Position numbers and translations under genes: made by a program. From Clostridia bacterium (lineage in GTDB: Bacteria > Bacillota > Clostridia > Christensenellales > Aristaeellaceae): 56,144 nucleotides of DNA. The notes beneath the pieces are model-generated. The model ran no database searches. It saw only the letters and a program-made list of their open reading frames with translations, and was not told where the DNA came from. Below, piece after piece: positions 15,637-23,475 of this stretch; positions within the stretch are counted from its first letter, which is position 1, and the number at the start of each line of letters is the position of its first letter. Location of the stretch: assembly GCA_017434775.1 (NCBI GenBank), contig JAFSGG010000066.1, forward strand, positions 1-56,144, read 5' to 3'.

Positions 15637-16833
15637 TTATCGGATGATAGTTTGCGCTGTTTCCAGCAGGGTTTCTTTTTTATTTTCTGCTTTTCCGGAA
15701 GCTACCTGTTCCAGCAGATGATGCAGCATCTGTCCGATGGCGGGACCCCGAATGCCGATGGCGGCCAGATCGCTGCCGCTGACGGCCAGCCGGCTCAGGG
15801 TGTAGCAAGCGCCGCTGTCCATCAGCTGTTTCGCTTTCTTTTGCAGGTTCCCAGTGTCAAAGGATGTATTTTTTGCAGCAGCCAGGCTATCTTGCAATTG
15901 AATAAGCGGTAAGATGAGCGCATCACCCACCTGCATGAGGCGCAGCTGCATGTTTTCTTCCGTGAGCTTTAGGGCGTGATACTGCACCAGGGCGCACACG
16001 GTGTCCCGCAGCTGATTGGATACTTTTAGTTTCTGCATGATTTGCCGGGCATTTTCTTCCCCCAGGGGATGCAAAAGGGCGGCCCAGCGAAGAGGCAGTT
16101 CCTTGGGGGTGCGGGCCAGGGCGGAGAGGGAAACGGCCCAACGCTCCGTTCGCAGCGAAGGCAGCACGGTGAAGAGAACGTCTGCAAACTGTTCCAGAAT
16201 GGGCACAGCGCCATCTGCCAGCAAAAGGCCGTTCAGTTCCACGGCAATGCGCTCGGCACTGATATGATGGAGCAATTCTTTTTTATCAAAAATGGCAGAG
16301 GCGGTTCTTTTTTCAATGGCAAATTGCAGCCGGGCGGCAAAGCGCAGGGCCCGGAGGATGCGCAGGGCGTCTTCTTCAAAACGGGTGGCGGCGGGGCCTA
16401 CGCAGCGCAGGATTTTATTCTTGCAGTCCTCCTGGCCGGAAAATAGATCCACCAGCCCTTCATCGGGATGATAGGCCATGGCATTGATGGTGAAATCCCG
16501 GCGGGAAAGATCGTTTTCCAGCTTCCGGGTGAAGATGACTTCCTTGGGGTGGCGGTTATCCAGATATTCGCCGTCCAGCCGAAATGTGGTGATTTCCAAA
16601 GGGTATTCATCCATCAGCACGGTGAGGGTGCCGTGCTTTAATCCCGTTTCAATGGTGCGGAAAGCGGCGAACACTTTTTGCATTTCTGACGGGGTAGCCG
16701 AGGTGGTCAGATCATAATCGTGAGGAGGAATATGCATCACCGCATCCCGAACGCAACCGCCCACAAGATACGCTTCATAGCCGGATTGGTTCAAGAGGGA
16801 AATGGCCTGCATCACCGGCTCTGGGATCACCAT
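15637..16833 (-). CDS. cca: CCA tRNA nucleotidyltransferase
   Basis: A 398-residue class II nucleotidyltransferase that adds or repairs the 3' CCA end of tRNAs. The catalytic domain shows AYLVGGCVRDAVMHIPPHDYDLTTSATP near residues 21-48 (GG motif and Asp-x-Asp metal site), LKHGTLTVLMDEYPLEITTFR, and the nucleotide-selecting region LSRRDFTINAMAY and ATRFEEDALRILRALRFAARL. No HD phosphohydrolase motif is obvious in the C-terminal half. A poly(A) polymerase (PcnB) role is less likely in this group. GAAAGGAGG stands 7 bases before the ATG; the promoter is at 16863-16891. Confidence 0.94.
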   Translation of the reverse strand: MVIPEPVMQAISLLNQSGYEAYLVGGCVRDAVMHIPPHDYDLTTSATPSEMQKVFAAFRTIETGLKHGTLTVLMDEYPLEITTFRLDGEYLDNRHPKEVIFTRKLENDLSRRDFTINAMAYHPDEGLVDLFSGQEDCKNKILRCVGPAATRFEEDALRILRALRFAARLQFAIEKRTASAIFDKKELLHHISAERIAVELNGLLLADGAVPILEQFADVLFTVLPSLRTERWAVSLSALARTPKELPLRWAALLHPLGEENARQIMQKLKVSNQLRDTVCALVQYHALKLTEENMQLRLMQVGDALILPLIQLQDSLAAAKNTSFDTGNLQKKAKQLMDSGACYTLSRLAVSGSDLAAIGIRGPAIGQMLHHLLEQVASGKAENKKETLLETAQTIIR

Positions 16834-16862
16834 AAAGCATTCCTCCTTTCTTGTTTTTTTCC

Positions 16863-16891
16863 AGTTTACCGCCTTTTGTTTTCCTTGTCAA
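16863..16891 (-). promoter_or_regulatory. Promoter of cca
   Basis: Read on the minus strand: TTGACA (16891 to 16886), 17-bp spacer, TAAACT (16868 to 16863), 30 bases before the cca start. Its -35 box shares five base pairs with the -35 of the divergent promoter at 16885. Confidence 0.8.
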
Positions 16892-16913
16892 TCCCGGCAG
16901 AACGTGGTAAAAT
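16885..16913 (+). promoter_or_regulatory. Promoter of the cysteine-cluster gene
   Basis: TTGTCA at 16885-16890, 17-bp spacer, TAAAAT at 16908-16913, 34 bases before the ATG. It is back-to-back with the cca promoter and the two -35 boxes overlap. Confidence 0.75.
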
Positions 16914-16947
16914 AAAATGAATACATATAGAGAAATGAGGGAAGGCC

Positions 16948-17430
16948 ATGCAGCCTTTGGAGGCCGTGAAAAGAGCCCGGGAGATTTTGCAGGGGATCAC
17001 GCCCCTGAAGCGGGATTGCGGCCGCTATTGCGGTGCTGCCTGCTGCGAGGCGGATGAGGACGGCCAGGGCGGTATGCTGCTGTTTCCCGGGGAAGCGGAA
17101 ATGTATGCGGGGCTGCCGGAAGGGTTCCATTTGACCCCGGACGATGCCGTTTTCCCGGGGGCATGGCTTTTGCAATGCGAAGGATATTGCCCAAGGGATA
17201 TGCGCCCCTTATCCTGCATGCTGTTTCCGCTGCTGCCCACAAAGGAGGCGCCTGTGATGGATCGTCGGGGATGGGCGGTATGCCCCCTGATGCAAAGCGG
17301 CGTGGGGGGATTGCAGAAGGAATTTGCGGAAGCGGTGAAAGCTGCCGGGGATATCCTGTATGCCTGCCCGGAAACAGCTGCATTCCTGGATGCCATTCAT
17401 GCCTATAATAAAAGTTTACAATCATTTTGA
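16948..17430 (+). CDS. YkgJ-like cysteine-cluster protein
   Basis: A 160-residue protein with the spaced cysteines of the YkgJ/CxxCxxCC-type family, thought to bind zinc or an iron-sulfur centre: RDCGRYCGAACCE near residues 24-36, LQCEGYCPRDMRPLSCMLFPLLPT near 71-94, and WAVCPLM near 108-114. No enzymatic motif is visible and the function is unknown. The gene has its own promoter and runs 17 bases into the start of the DNA methyltransferase, with which it may be co-transcribed. Confidence 0.8.
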   Translation: MQPLEAVKRAREILQGITPLKRDCGRYCGAACCEADEDGQGGMLLFPGEAEMYAGLPEGFHLTPDDAVFPGAWLLQCEGYCPRDMRPLSCMLFPLLPTKEAPVMDRRGWAVCPLMQSGVGGLQKEFAEAVKAAGDILYACPETAAFLDAIHAYNKSLQSF

Positions 17431-17447
17431 GAAAGGATGAGCCTGCC

Positions 17448-18665
17448 ATGACCTGGGTGCAAGCGCCTTGTTTTACGGAAGTGCACGGAAACGGCCTGGA
17501 AGGAGCTGCGTTATTTGCCGATGCCCGGGGGGATTTTTCCGCCTGGAAGGGGCAGGTGCAGGTAGTGTATCTGGACCCGCCGTTTATGACCGGGGAAGAA
17601 TTTTCCCTGCGGATGCGCGTGGGCGAAAAGGGCTGGGAAACCGGCAAGGAAGCGCTGGTGCTGCCAGCCTATCAGGATAAGTTTTCCAGCAAGGCGGAAT
17701 ACCTGGCGCTGCTGCGTGCAGCGCTGGAAAATGCCAGGGAACTGCTGAACGAAACCGGCTCCCTCTTTCTGCACCTGGACAGCCGCATGAGCGCTCATGC
17801 CCGGATTTTGTGCGATGAAGTTTTCGGCGAAAGCAATTTTGTGAACGAGATTATCTGGGCCTATCAGTCCGGCGGGCGCAGCATGAAGCGGTTTTCCCGC
17901 AAGCACGACGTGATCCTGTTTTACCGCAAAAGCCGGAAACAGTTTTTTGACATCACCAAAGTGCCCCTGCCCCGGAGCGAAAACCGTTCCAACCATATGC
18001 GCCGCTGCGTGGACGAAAATGGGCGCACGTACCGCACCATTCAGTCCGGCGGCAAAACGTACACCTATTATGATGATGAACCGGTATATCCCGGGGATGT
18101 GTGGGCAGATGTGAGCCATCTGCAGCAGAAGGACCCCCAGCGCACCGGTTACGATACCCAGAAACCCCAGGCTCTTCTGAATCGGATCATCCTGTCTGCC
18201 TCCCGTCCGGGCGATCTGGTTTGTGATCTTTTCGGCGGCAGTGGTACTACGGCTGTGGCGGCGGCTCAAGCTGGCCGACGGTATCTGATTGCGGATATCA
18301 GCCCCCTTTCCCTGAGTGTGACCCGTAAACGCCTGTTGGAAACGGGCCTTACACTGCACATGCCCTGCGACGGCCGGGAGATCCATATGGAAGCGGAAAT
18401 GGTGCCCGGCATTGCCTATCATGACGTGCGGCTTACGGATTATCAGGGCAAGGATGAACAAGTGCAGGGGCTGGATAATGTGGATCAATGGAGCGTTGGC
18501 TTTATGGATAACGGTGTGTTCCATGCCCAGGCATCCGCTGCCCGGCGCAAGCATACCCCGGCCCTGCCGGATTATCTGCAGCTTCCCCAGCTGCGGGGAA
18601 CCCCGGCCATCCTGATTGTGGACGTATATGGCAACCGAACGGTGTGGATTTACAAGGAGGACTAA
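17448..18665 (+). CDS. Site-specific DNA methyltransferase (N6-adenine/N4-cytosine, beta class)
   Basis: A 405-residue amino-methyltransferase. The catalytic motif IV is VVYLDPPFMTGEEF with DPPF at residues 43-46, and the SAM-binding motif I is GDLVCDLFGGSGTTAVAAAQ with FGGSGTT at 262-268; motif IV before motif I defines the beta class. The intervening segment, including WAYQSGGRSMKRFSRKHDVILFY (138-160), is the likely target-recognition part. About 120 further residues follow motif I and are not recognised. No restriction endonuclease or specificity gene is adjacent, so this is an orphan methylase. Start at 17448 follows GAAAGGA by 10 bases. Target sequence unknown. Confidence 0.88.
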   Translation: MTWVQAPCFTEVHGNGLEGAALFADARGDFSAWKGQVQVVYLDPPFMTGEEFSLRMRVGEKGWETGKEALVLPAYQDKFSSKAEYLALLRAALENARELLNETGSLFLHLDSRMSAHARILCDEVFGESNFVNEIIWAYQSGGRSMKRFSRKHDVILFYRKSRKQFFDITKVPLPRSENRSNHMRRCVDENGRTYRTIQSGGKTYTYYDDEPVYPGDVWADVSHLQQKDPQRTGYDTQKPQALLNRIILSASRPGDLVCDLFGGSGTTAVAAAQAGRRYLIADISPLSLSVTRKRLLETGLTLHMPCDGREIHMEAEMVPGIAYHDVRLTDYQGKDEQVQGLDNVDQWSVGFMDNGVFHAQASAARRKHTPALPDYLQLPQLRGTPAILIVDVYGNRTVWIYKED

Positions 18666-18668
18666 CGG

Positions 18669-19454
18669 ATGAAAAATAAGAAAATGCGTTTTATCAGCTT
18701 GCTGGCTGTATTGGCAGTGATGGTGGCCGGTTGGCTGATCTTTGACCGCAGTGAAACCGTGCACGCGGATTCTGCCATCGTTGCCCAAAGCGATTTCAAG
18801 ACCCTGAAAGTGGGCATGGGCGGCCAGCAGGTGCGCCAGATGCAGACGGTGCTGAAGGATCTGGTCTTTTATAGCGGCGCAGTCAACGGCAATTTCAGCC
18901 GGGAATTTGAAACCGCCGTCAAGGATTTCCAGGCGGATTTCGGCATCGAGATTACCGGGCAGATTGATTATGAGCTTTATACCCTGTTGATTGAAGATTT
19001 TTCGGATTTTGCCACGGCAGAGCCGCCCAAAGCAACCAAAGCGCCGGCCCGGGCAACACAAACACCGCAAAAGGGAAGCAATGTGCCCCCGGCCACGGAA
19101 GATCCCTTTGCCGTGGAAGAAGATGAATGGTATACCGATAAGGACCATGTGGCGGCTTACCTGAAAAAGTACGGCAAGCTGCCGGGAAATTACATCACCA
19201 AGAACGATGCACGGAAACTGGGCTGGAACGGCAGCCGCAGCGGCCTGTGGGACGTGGCATACGGCATGAGCATCGGCGGCGACAAGTTCGGTAATTATGA
19301 AGAATTGCTGCCGGTGAAAAAAGGCCGCCAGTATTACGAATGCGATATTGATTTTGACGGCTGGGAAGCCAATGCCAAGCGCATTGTCTATTCCAATGAC
19401 GGCCTGATTTTCTACACCGAAGACCATTACGAAACCTTTGAGGAGATCAAATAA
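18669..19454 (+). CDS. Secreted peptidoglycan-binding barnase-type ribonuclease
   Basis: A 261-residue exported RNase. Residues 1-33 form a signal peptide or N-terminal anchor (MKNKKMRFISLLAVLAVMVAGW, then VHADS). Residues 42-110 are a PG_binding_1 fold (LKVGMGGQQVRQMQTVLKDL; FQADFGIEITGQ). A Pro/Thr/Ala linker (115-145) leads to a barnase domain (153-261) that keeps the catalytic set: Lys178 in NYITKNDARKLGW, Glu224 in YYECDIDFDG, Arg238 in AKRIVYSND, His253 in TEDHYETF. These equal barnase K27, E73, R87 and H102. AAGGAGGA precedes the ATG. The barstar gene follows at once. Likely role: wall-held RNA scavenging or toxicity to other cells. Confidence 0.92.
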   Translation: MKNKKMRFISLLAVLAVMVAGWLIFDRSETVHADSAIVAQSDFKTLKVGMGGQQVRQMQTVLKDLVFYSGAVNGNFSREFETAVKDFQADFGIEITGQIDYELYTLLIEDFSDFATAEPPKATKAPARATQTPQKGSNVPPATEDPFAVEEDEWYTDKDHVAAYLKKYGKLPGNYITKNDARKLGWNGSRSGLWDVAYGMSIGGDKFGNYEELLPVKKGRQYYECDIDFDGWEANAKRIVYSNDGLIFYTEDHYETFEEIK

Positions 19455-19455
19455 A

Positions 19456-19743
19456 ATGAAAAAAATCACGTTATCGGCGGCAGCATGGAAAACCCCGGCC
19501 GATGCCCATCAGGCGCTGAAGGATGCGCTGGGTTTTCCGGAATTTTACGGCAACAATCTGGACGCACTGCACGATTGTCTGACGGATTTGACGGACACCT
19601 GCGTCATTATTGAAGAATGTGCCAAGGCTGCAGAGCAGCTGGGAGAGAAGTGGAGCAAATTTCTGATGGTGTTTTTTGATGCCTGCAGCGAAAATCCCAC
19701 GCTGGATATTCAGTTGGTGCAGGGCAGCGGAGATTATGTATAA
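19456..19743 (+). CDS. Barstar family ribonuclease inhibitor
   Basis: A 95-residue cytoplasmic barstar that should block the barnase encoded one base upstream. The barnase-facing helix is FYGNNLDALHDCLTDL (residues 28-43); both acidic contacts corresponding to barstar Asp35 and Asp39 are present, while barstar Trp38 is His here. The start at 19456 is chosen because AGGAG of the preceding gene's end lies about 9 bases away and upstream residues are not barstar-like. Immediate linkage to the RNase gives the classic toxin/immunity arrangement. Confidence 0.93.
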   Translation: MKKITLSAAAWKTPADAHQALKDALGFPEFYGNNLDALHDCLTDLTDTCVIIEECAKAAEQLGEKWSKFLMVFFDACSENPTLDIQLVQGSGDYV

Positions 19744-19755
19744 AGGAAGATGCAC

Positions 19756-20709
19756 ATGAAATACCTGGATACATTGCTGGAAAAATATCAGGTGCGCAAA
19801 ACAAAAGCCCAGAAAACGGCCTTTCTTGACTGGGCTCAGGAAGAAATACGAAAAATGGGCTATGAACCCTATGTGGAAGAATACAAAGGGGATCTTTACA
19901 AATGCCGCAATCTGATCGTGGGGAATCCGGAAGAAGCGAAGGTCATCTATACCGCCCATTACGATACCCAGCCGGTGATGCCGTTCCCCAATATGGTGTT
20001 CCCCAAGAATTTTCTGGCCACCTTCGGCGCCCAGCTTCCTGTAATTCTGATCATGGTTTTGCTGTGCCGCGGGGTGGTGTGGCTGGCTGGTGTGATCGGC
20101 GGGGAAAATCCTTTCCTGTCCTTCATGCTGACGGAAGCAGGCCTTTTGGCTGTGGTTTTTGGCTTCCTTGCTTTGCTGTTTTACGGCCCGGCCAACAAGC
20201 ACACCGCCAATGACAACACGTCCGGCACGGCCTGCCTGATGGAAATGATGGCTGCGCTTTCGGAAGAAGAAAGAAAGCATGCTGCCTTTATCTTTTTCGA
20301 TCAGGAAGAAAAGGGAAAAGTGGGCAGCCAGATGTTTGCCAAAAAGTATCCGGAACTGCGGAAGAACGCTTATATTTTCAATCTGGACTGTATCGGCGAT
20401 GGGCAGCATATGCTGATTGTGGCCCCGAAAAAAACGCCGGATGAGGAACTGAAGGCATTGGAAGATGCCTTTGCAAGCCCGGAATCTTTTGTGACAGAAG
20501 CGATCACGGCCAAGCATGCCTCTTATAATTCCGATCAGCGGTCCTTCAAAAAAGGCTATGCCCTGGCAGCCATGCACCTGCATCCCACCTTCGGGCTGCA
20601 TTTAAAGCGCATCCATACGAAAAAGGATACCATCTGCGAAGAAGCCAATTTGCAGTATGCGATTGATGGATGCAGAAAATTATTGAAGCAAAAAGCGGAG
20701 GAAATGTAA
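19756..20709 (+). CDS. M28-type zinc peptidase with internal membrane segments
   Basis: A 317-residue protein with the aminopeptidase metal ligands of family M28: His68 in YTAHYDTQP, Asp153 in TANDNTSGTACLME, Glu184-Glu185 in FDQEEKGKVGS, Asp211 in FNLDCIGDG and a C-terminal His in LKRIHTKKDT. Two hydrophobic helices, about 93-115 and 123-143, are inserted between the first and second metal ligands, which would tie the enzyme to the membrane. The ATG at 19756 has AAGGAA 8 bases upstream; one at 19750 is too close. It may belong to the barnase/barstar unit (12-base gap), but a functional link is not shown. Confidence 0.85.
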   Translation: MKYLDTLLEKYQVRKTKAQKTAFLDWAQEEIRKMGYEPYVEEYKGDLYKCRNLIVGNPEEAKVIYTAHYDTQPVMPFPNMVFPKNFLATFGAQLPVILIMVLLCRGVVWLAGVIGGENPFLSFMLTEAGLLAVVFGFLALLFYGPANKHTANDNTSGTACLMEMMAALSEEERKHAAFIFFDQEEKGKVGSQMFAKKYPELRKNAYIFNLDCIGDGQHMLIVAPKKTPDEELKALEDAFASPESFVTEAITAKHASYNSDQRSFKKGYALAAMHLHPTFGLHLKRIHTKKDTICEEANLQYAIDGCRKLLKQKAEEM

Positions 20710-20710
20710 T

Positions 20711-21430
20711 ATGTCAAGACTTGGCGATCTGATTCGCCTGGAACGCACCCGGCAGGGCATGACCCATAAGCAGGTAGCCCGCAAGTGCGGCGTCAGCGAT
20801 AAATACCTGATGGAAGTGGAAGCGGGCACCCGCATCATTCAGGATGAACAGGCCCGGCGTATTCTGAAGGTCATGGGGCTCACCCAGCAGACGGAAGCGG
20901 ATTTTTCCCTGGATGATATTGCCGCCACGGTGGATCTGCAGTCTGCCGTGCCCCAGCTGACACGGGCGGTGGAGAAGAAGGAAAAGCAGCCCGTGGCGGA
21001 AGCCAAGGCGGATCCTGGCGTTTCCGGCTCCATCTGGCTGGATGCACTGGCCGGGGTGCTGAAGCATGTGCCCATTTACAATGCGGTGATGAAGGAAGTG
21101 GGCCATCGGCTGCTGCCCATTACCAACGGCAAAATTGAAGGGGCCAACCCGGACAAGGTGTTTTACTTCATGGCACCGGATAATGACCTGCGGGGCTTTC
21201 GGGTGCAGCGGGGGGATCTGGTGCTGGTGGTGCCGGCCCAGGCGGCAGTGGATGGCGCCATTATGCTTTTGCAAACGCCTCAGGGCCGTGTGCTGCGGAA
21301 GGTGAAGCGGGTGAATGATTATCAGGCCATGCTGCAGAAATACGACGATGGTTTTGAAAGCGAAATCAAAAATTATAACGAAATCATGTTTGTGGGCCGC
21401 TGTGTGCGCCTGGAAGCGGATTTGACGTAA
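20711..21430 (+). CDS. XRE-type regulator with degenerate S24-like domain
   Basis: A 239-residue regulator. Residues 3-58 are a Cro/CI helix-turn-helix (LGDLIRLERTRQGMTHKQVARKCGVSDKYLMEVEAG). A variable linker leads to a C-terminal part, about 145-235, that resembles the S24/LexA fold (GFRVQRGDLVLVVPAQAAVDGAIMLL; GRVLRKVKRV). Where S24 peptidases have the catalytic Ser of a GDSM motif, this has PDNDLRG, so self-cleavage is not expected, although a Lys in RKVKR remains. It follows the M28 gene by one base and ends at a strong terminator, so it may regulate the upstream unit. Ligand and operator unknown. Confidence 0.8.
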   Translation: MSRLGDLIRLERTRQGMTHKQVARKCGVSDKYLMEVEAGTRIIQDEQARRILKVMGLTQQTEADFSLDDIAATVDLQSAVPQLTRAVEKKEKQPVAEAKADPGVSGSIWLDALAGVLKHVPIYNAVMKEVGHRLLPITNGKIEGANPDKVFYFMAPDNDLRGFRVQRGDLVLVVPAQAAVDGAIMLLQTPQGRVLRKVKRVNDYQAMLQKYDDGFESEIKNYNEIMFVGRCVRLEADLT

Positions 21431-21437
21431 AAGAAAG

Positions 21438-21464
21438 CGCCTGTGTGTATCACAGGCGTTTTTT
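21438..21464 (+). terminator. Terminator after XRE gene
   Basis: Perfect 8-bp stem CGCCTGTG / CACAGGCG with a 5-nt loop followed by TTTTTT. Confidence 0.9.
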
Positions 21465-21538
21465 GCGCAATTCATGCAAAGCGGGAAAGAACATTCGGAT
21501 GTACAATGGGTATGCAGCTGCAAGGGAGGGAAGAATGG

Positions 21539-22513
21539 ATGAGCGAGATGTGCCGGGAGATGCAGACGGTGATTGACCTGATGGATGCATGCATCAGGCA
21601 GCATGCGGATGCGGATATGACACTGGAAAGCATTGCCAGGAAGATGGGGTATTCCGCTTTCTATTTCTCCCGCAAATTCCGGGAAATCACCGGCATGCAA
21701 TTTCGGGATTATCTGCGGTTTCGCAAGCTGGCCTTTGCCGTGCAGGAAGTACGGGATACGGAAAGAAAACTGCTGGACATTGCGCTGGATTATGGTTTTT
21801 CTTCCCACGGTGCTTTTACACGGGCGTTTAAGGAAGCCTATGGGGTAACGCCCAGTGCGTATCGCAAGCATCCTGTACCCCTGAAACTGCGTACCATTAT
21901 CAAACCCTTTGACTGTTATCTGATTGAAAGGAAAGGATTGTACATGACGAAGAACGCAAGAGAAGTGAAGATTTATTTTGTAACCCTGCCGGCCCATAAA
22001 TTTCTGCACATCCGCAATCTGGAAAGCATTGGTTATTTTGATTTCTGGGAAAAGCAGAGCCATATTCCCGGGCAGGACTGTGAAACCATCTGCGGCCTGC
22101 TGGACAGCATTCCAGACAAATTGGATGATATGGGTACCGGCGATCTTTCCAGCGGCAGCGGCCAATTGATGGCCTGGCAGAACGATCCGGCCGGTCGCAT
22201 CTGCAGCTGGGGAATTCCTCTGGCGGAATGCTACGGCGTGCGGCTGCCTGCGGATTATGAAGGCCCCGTTCCCCAGCAGATGCTGCTCACCGACGTGCCG
22301 GAAGGGGAATACATTGTGTTCGAGCACGGCCCCTTTGATTATGAAACGGAAAGCGCTGCGGTGGAAGCGAAAATCGAAATTGCTATGAAAGATTTTGATT
22401 ATGCGGCATCCGGCTATCAGCTGGATACAGCACCCGGCCGTTTCTTTTATTATTACCACAATCCTGCGCATGCATTTAAGTATATACGTCCTGTATGCAA
22501 AACGAAGGCGTAA
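21539..22513 (+). CDS. AraC family regulator with GyrI-like effector domain
   Basis: A 324-residue transcription factor. The N-terminal part (about 10-110) has the two AraC helix-turn-helix units: MTLESIARKMGYSAFYFSRKFREITG and LLDIALDYGFSSHGAFTRAFKEAYGVTPSAYRK. Residues 145-324 form a GyrI/AraC_E_bind-like small-molecule domain (VKIYFVTLPAHKFLHIRN; EYIVFEHGPFDYE). This HTH-first order is typical of MarA/Rob-like effector sensors. The ATG at 21539 has AAGGGAGGG 8 bases upstream; the frame extends further up but has no other site. No obvious target gene is adjacent on the same strand. Confidence 0.9.
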   Translation: MSEMCREMQTVIDLMDACIRQHADADMTLESIARKMGYSAFYFSRKFREITGMQFRDYLRFRKLAFAVQEVRDTERKLLDIALDYGFSSHGAFTRAFKEAYGVTPSAYRKHPVPLKLRTIIKPFDCYLIERKGLYMTKNAREVKIYFVTLPAHKFLHIRNLESIGYFDFWEKQSHIPGQDCETICGLLDSIPDKLDDMGTGDLSSGSGQLMAWQNDPAGRICSWGIPLAECYGVRLPADYEGPVPQQMLLTDVPEGEYIVFEHGPFDYETESAAVEAKIEIAMKDFDYAASGYQLDTAPGRFFYYYHNPAHAFKYIRPVCKTKA

Positions 22514-22557
22514 AAAAGGGCACGGGAGAGAATGCATTCTTTCCTGTGCCTTTTTGT
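22513..22557. terminator. Bidirectional terminator between AraC and kinase-like genes
   Basis: A long stem, GGGCACGGGAGAGAAT with complement ATTCTTTCCTGTGCC (a few G-U pairs), has AAAAAA on its left and TTTTT on its right, so it can stop transcription from both convergent genes. Confidence 0.8.
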
Positions 22558-22559
22558 AT

Positions 22560-23459
22560 TCAAAGAGCTGTTTGGTTTTTGATGGCGTATTTCCTGTACC
22601 AGATGGGGATTGTTGTATTCAGACAATCATACCAGTTCAGAATATCCTGCCCCTGCTTTTGCATAACGGCAATTTCCTCTTCGCCAAAGGGAATGGCCCA
22701 TGGCAGGGAACTGAGGGCGTTGCTGCTGATGTATAGGGCCAATAGTTCCCAGAATTCCCGAGGTACACTCCCGTTGAAATAGCCGTCCACCATACCGGCG
22801 GCGAAGGGCGGTGCTTTCTGGCCGCACCAGACGATGCGGTTGAATTCTTCCCAGGGATCGCCAAAATCGAAGCGGTTGAAATCGATGATCACAAGCTTAC
22901 CGTCCGCATCAATCATCATGTTACCGATGTGGAAATCCCCGTGCTGGAAGGTGAGGGGACGGTTTTTCAGAAGATGCCGGTGGCTGTTCAGGTAATCGAT
23001 GAAGGCCTGACCGCCTTCATATTGCAGCGGGCATTCCTGATACATGCGGATTTTTCGATCGATTTTTTGATTGAAGCGCATTTCCCATTCGGGCACCCAT
23101 TCGGGAGCGGGCAGGGAATGGATTTTGCGCAGGTATTGCCCGGCCTGGCAGCCGTAGTTATACTGTTCCTTTTCCGGAAGGGTGGGGATGATCTGCTCCG
23201 CATCCCGGCCGTCGATCCAGCTGTGGATGCAGTGCACTTCCGTTACCGTTTCTTCCAGATGTAGGGCACGGCACATGGGAATGCCAGTGAGTTCCACCTG
23301 CTGCATCCAGAAAAATTCTGCTTTCTTCTGCTCCAGCTGGCGGATGGGCGCAGTGCGCAAAAGATAGGTGTGGCCGTCGGATGCGGTGATGCAGTATTTC
23401 CGATCCCCGGACCAGCCTTTATCAATGGCTGTTTTGCGGATGATTTTAAAGGGCAGCAT
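22560..23459 (-). CDS. Aminoglycoside phosphotransferase-like (APH) kinase
   Basis: A 299-residue protein of the APH/choline kinase fold. The catalytic loop is LTFQHGDFHIGNMMID near residues 170-185 (H-G-D-x-x-x-x-N) and the metal motif IDFNRFDFGDPWEEFNRI follows near 193-210. The N-terminal lobe has LLRTAPIRQLEQKKAEFFWMQ. Members phosphorylate antibiotics or small metabolites; the sequence does not tell which, and most chromosomal homologues are not proven resistance genes. GGAGG precedes the ATG. It is the last gene of the minus-strand run from the ABC exporter (16-base gap). Confidence 0.85.
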   Translation of the reverse strand: MLPFKIIRKTAIDKGWSGDRKYCITASDGHTYLLRTAPIRQLEQKKAEFFWMQQVELTGIPMCRALHLEETVTEVHCIHSWIDGRDAEQIIPTLPEKEQYNYGCQAGQYLRKIHSLPAPEWVPEWEMRFNQKIDRKIRMYQECPLQYEGGQAFIDYLNSHRHLLKNRPLTFQHGDFHIGNMMIDADGKLVIIDFNRFDFGDPWEEFNRIVWCGQKAPPFAAGMVDGYFNGSVPREFWELLALYISSNALSSLPWAIPFGEEEIAVMQKQGQDILNWYDCLNTTIPIWYRKYAIKNQTAL

Positions 23460-23475
23460 AAGGCCTCCTGATTGT

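Noticed and set aside
20714-22537. A 607-codon minus-strand frame across the XRE and AraC genes
   Set aside because: It spans a strong terminator and two genes with clear domains and has no ribosome-binding site.
22560-23459. Calling the APH-like kinase an antibiotic-resistance gene
   Set aside because: Only fold motifs are visible; residues that define drug specificity could not be matched, so a general kinase name was kept.
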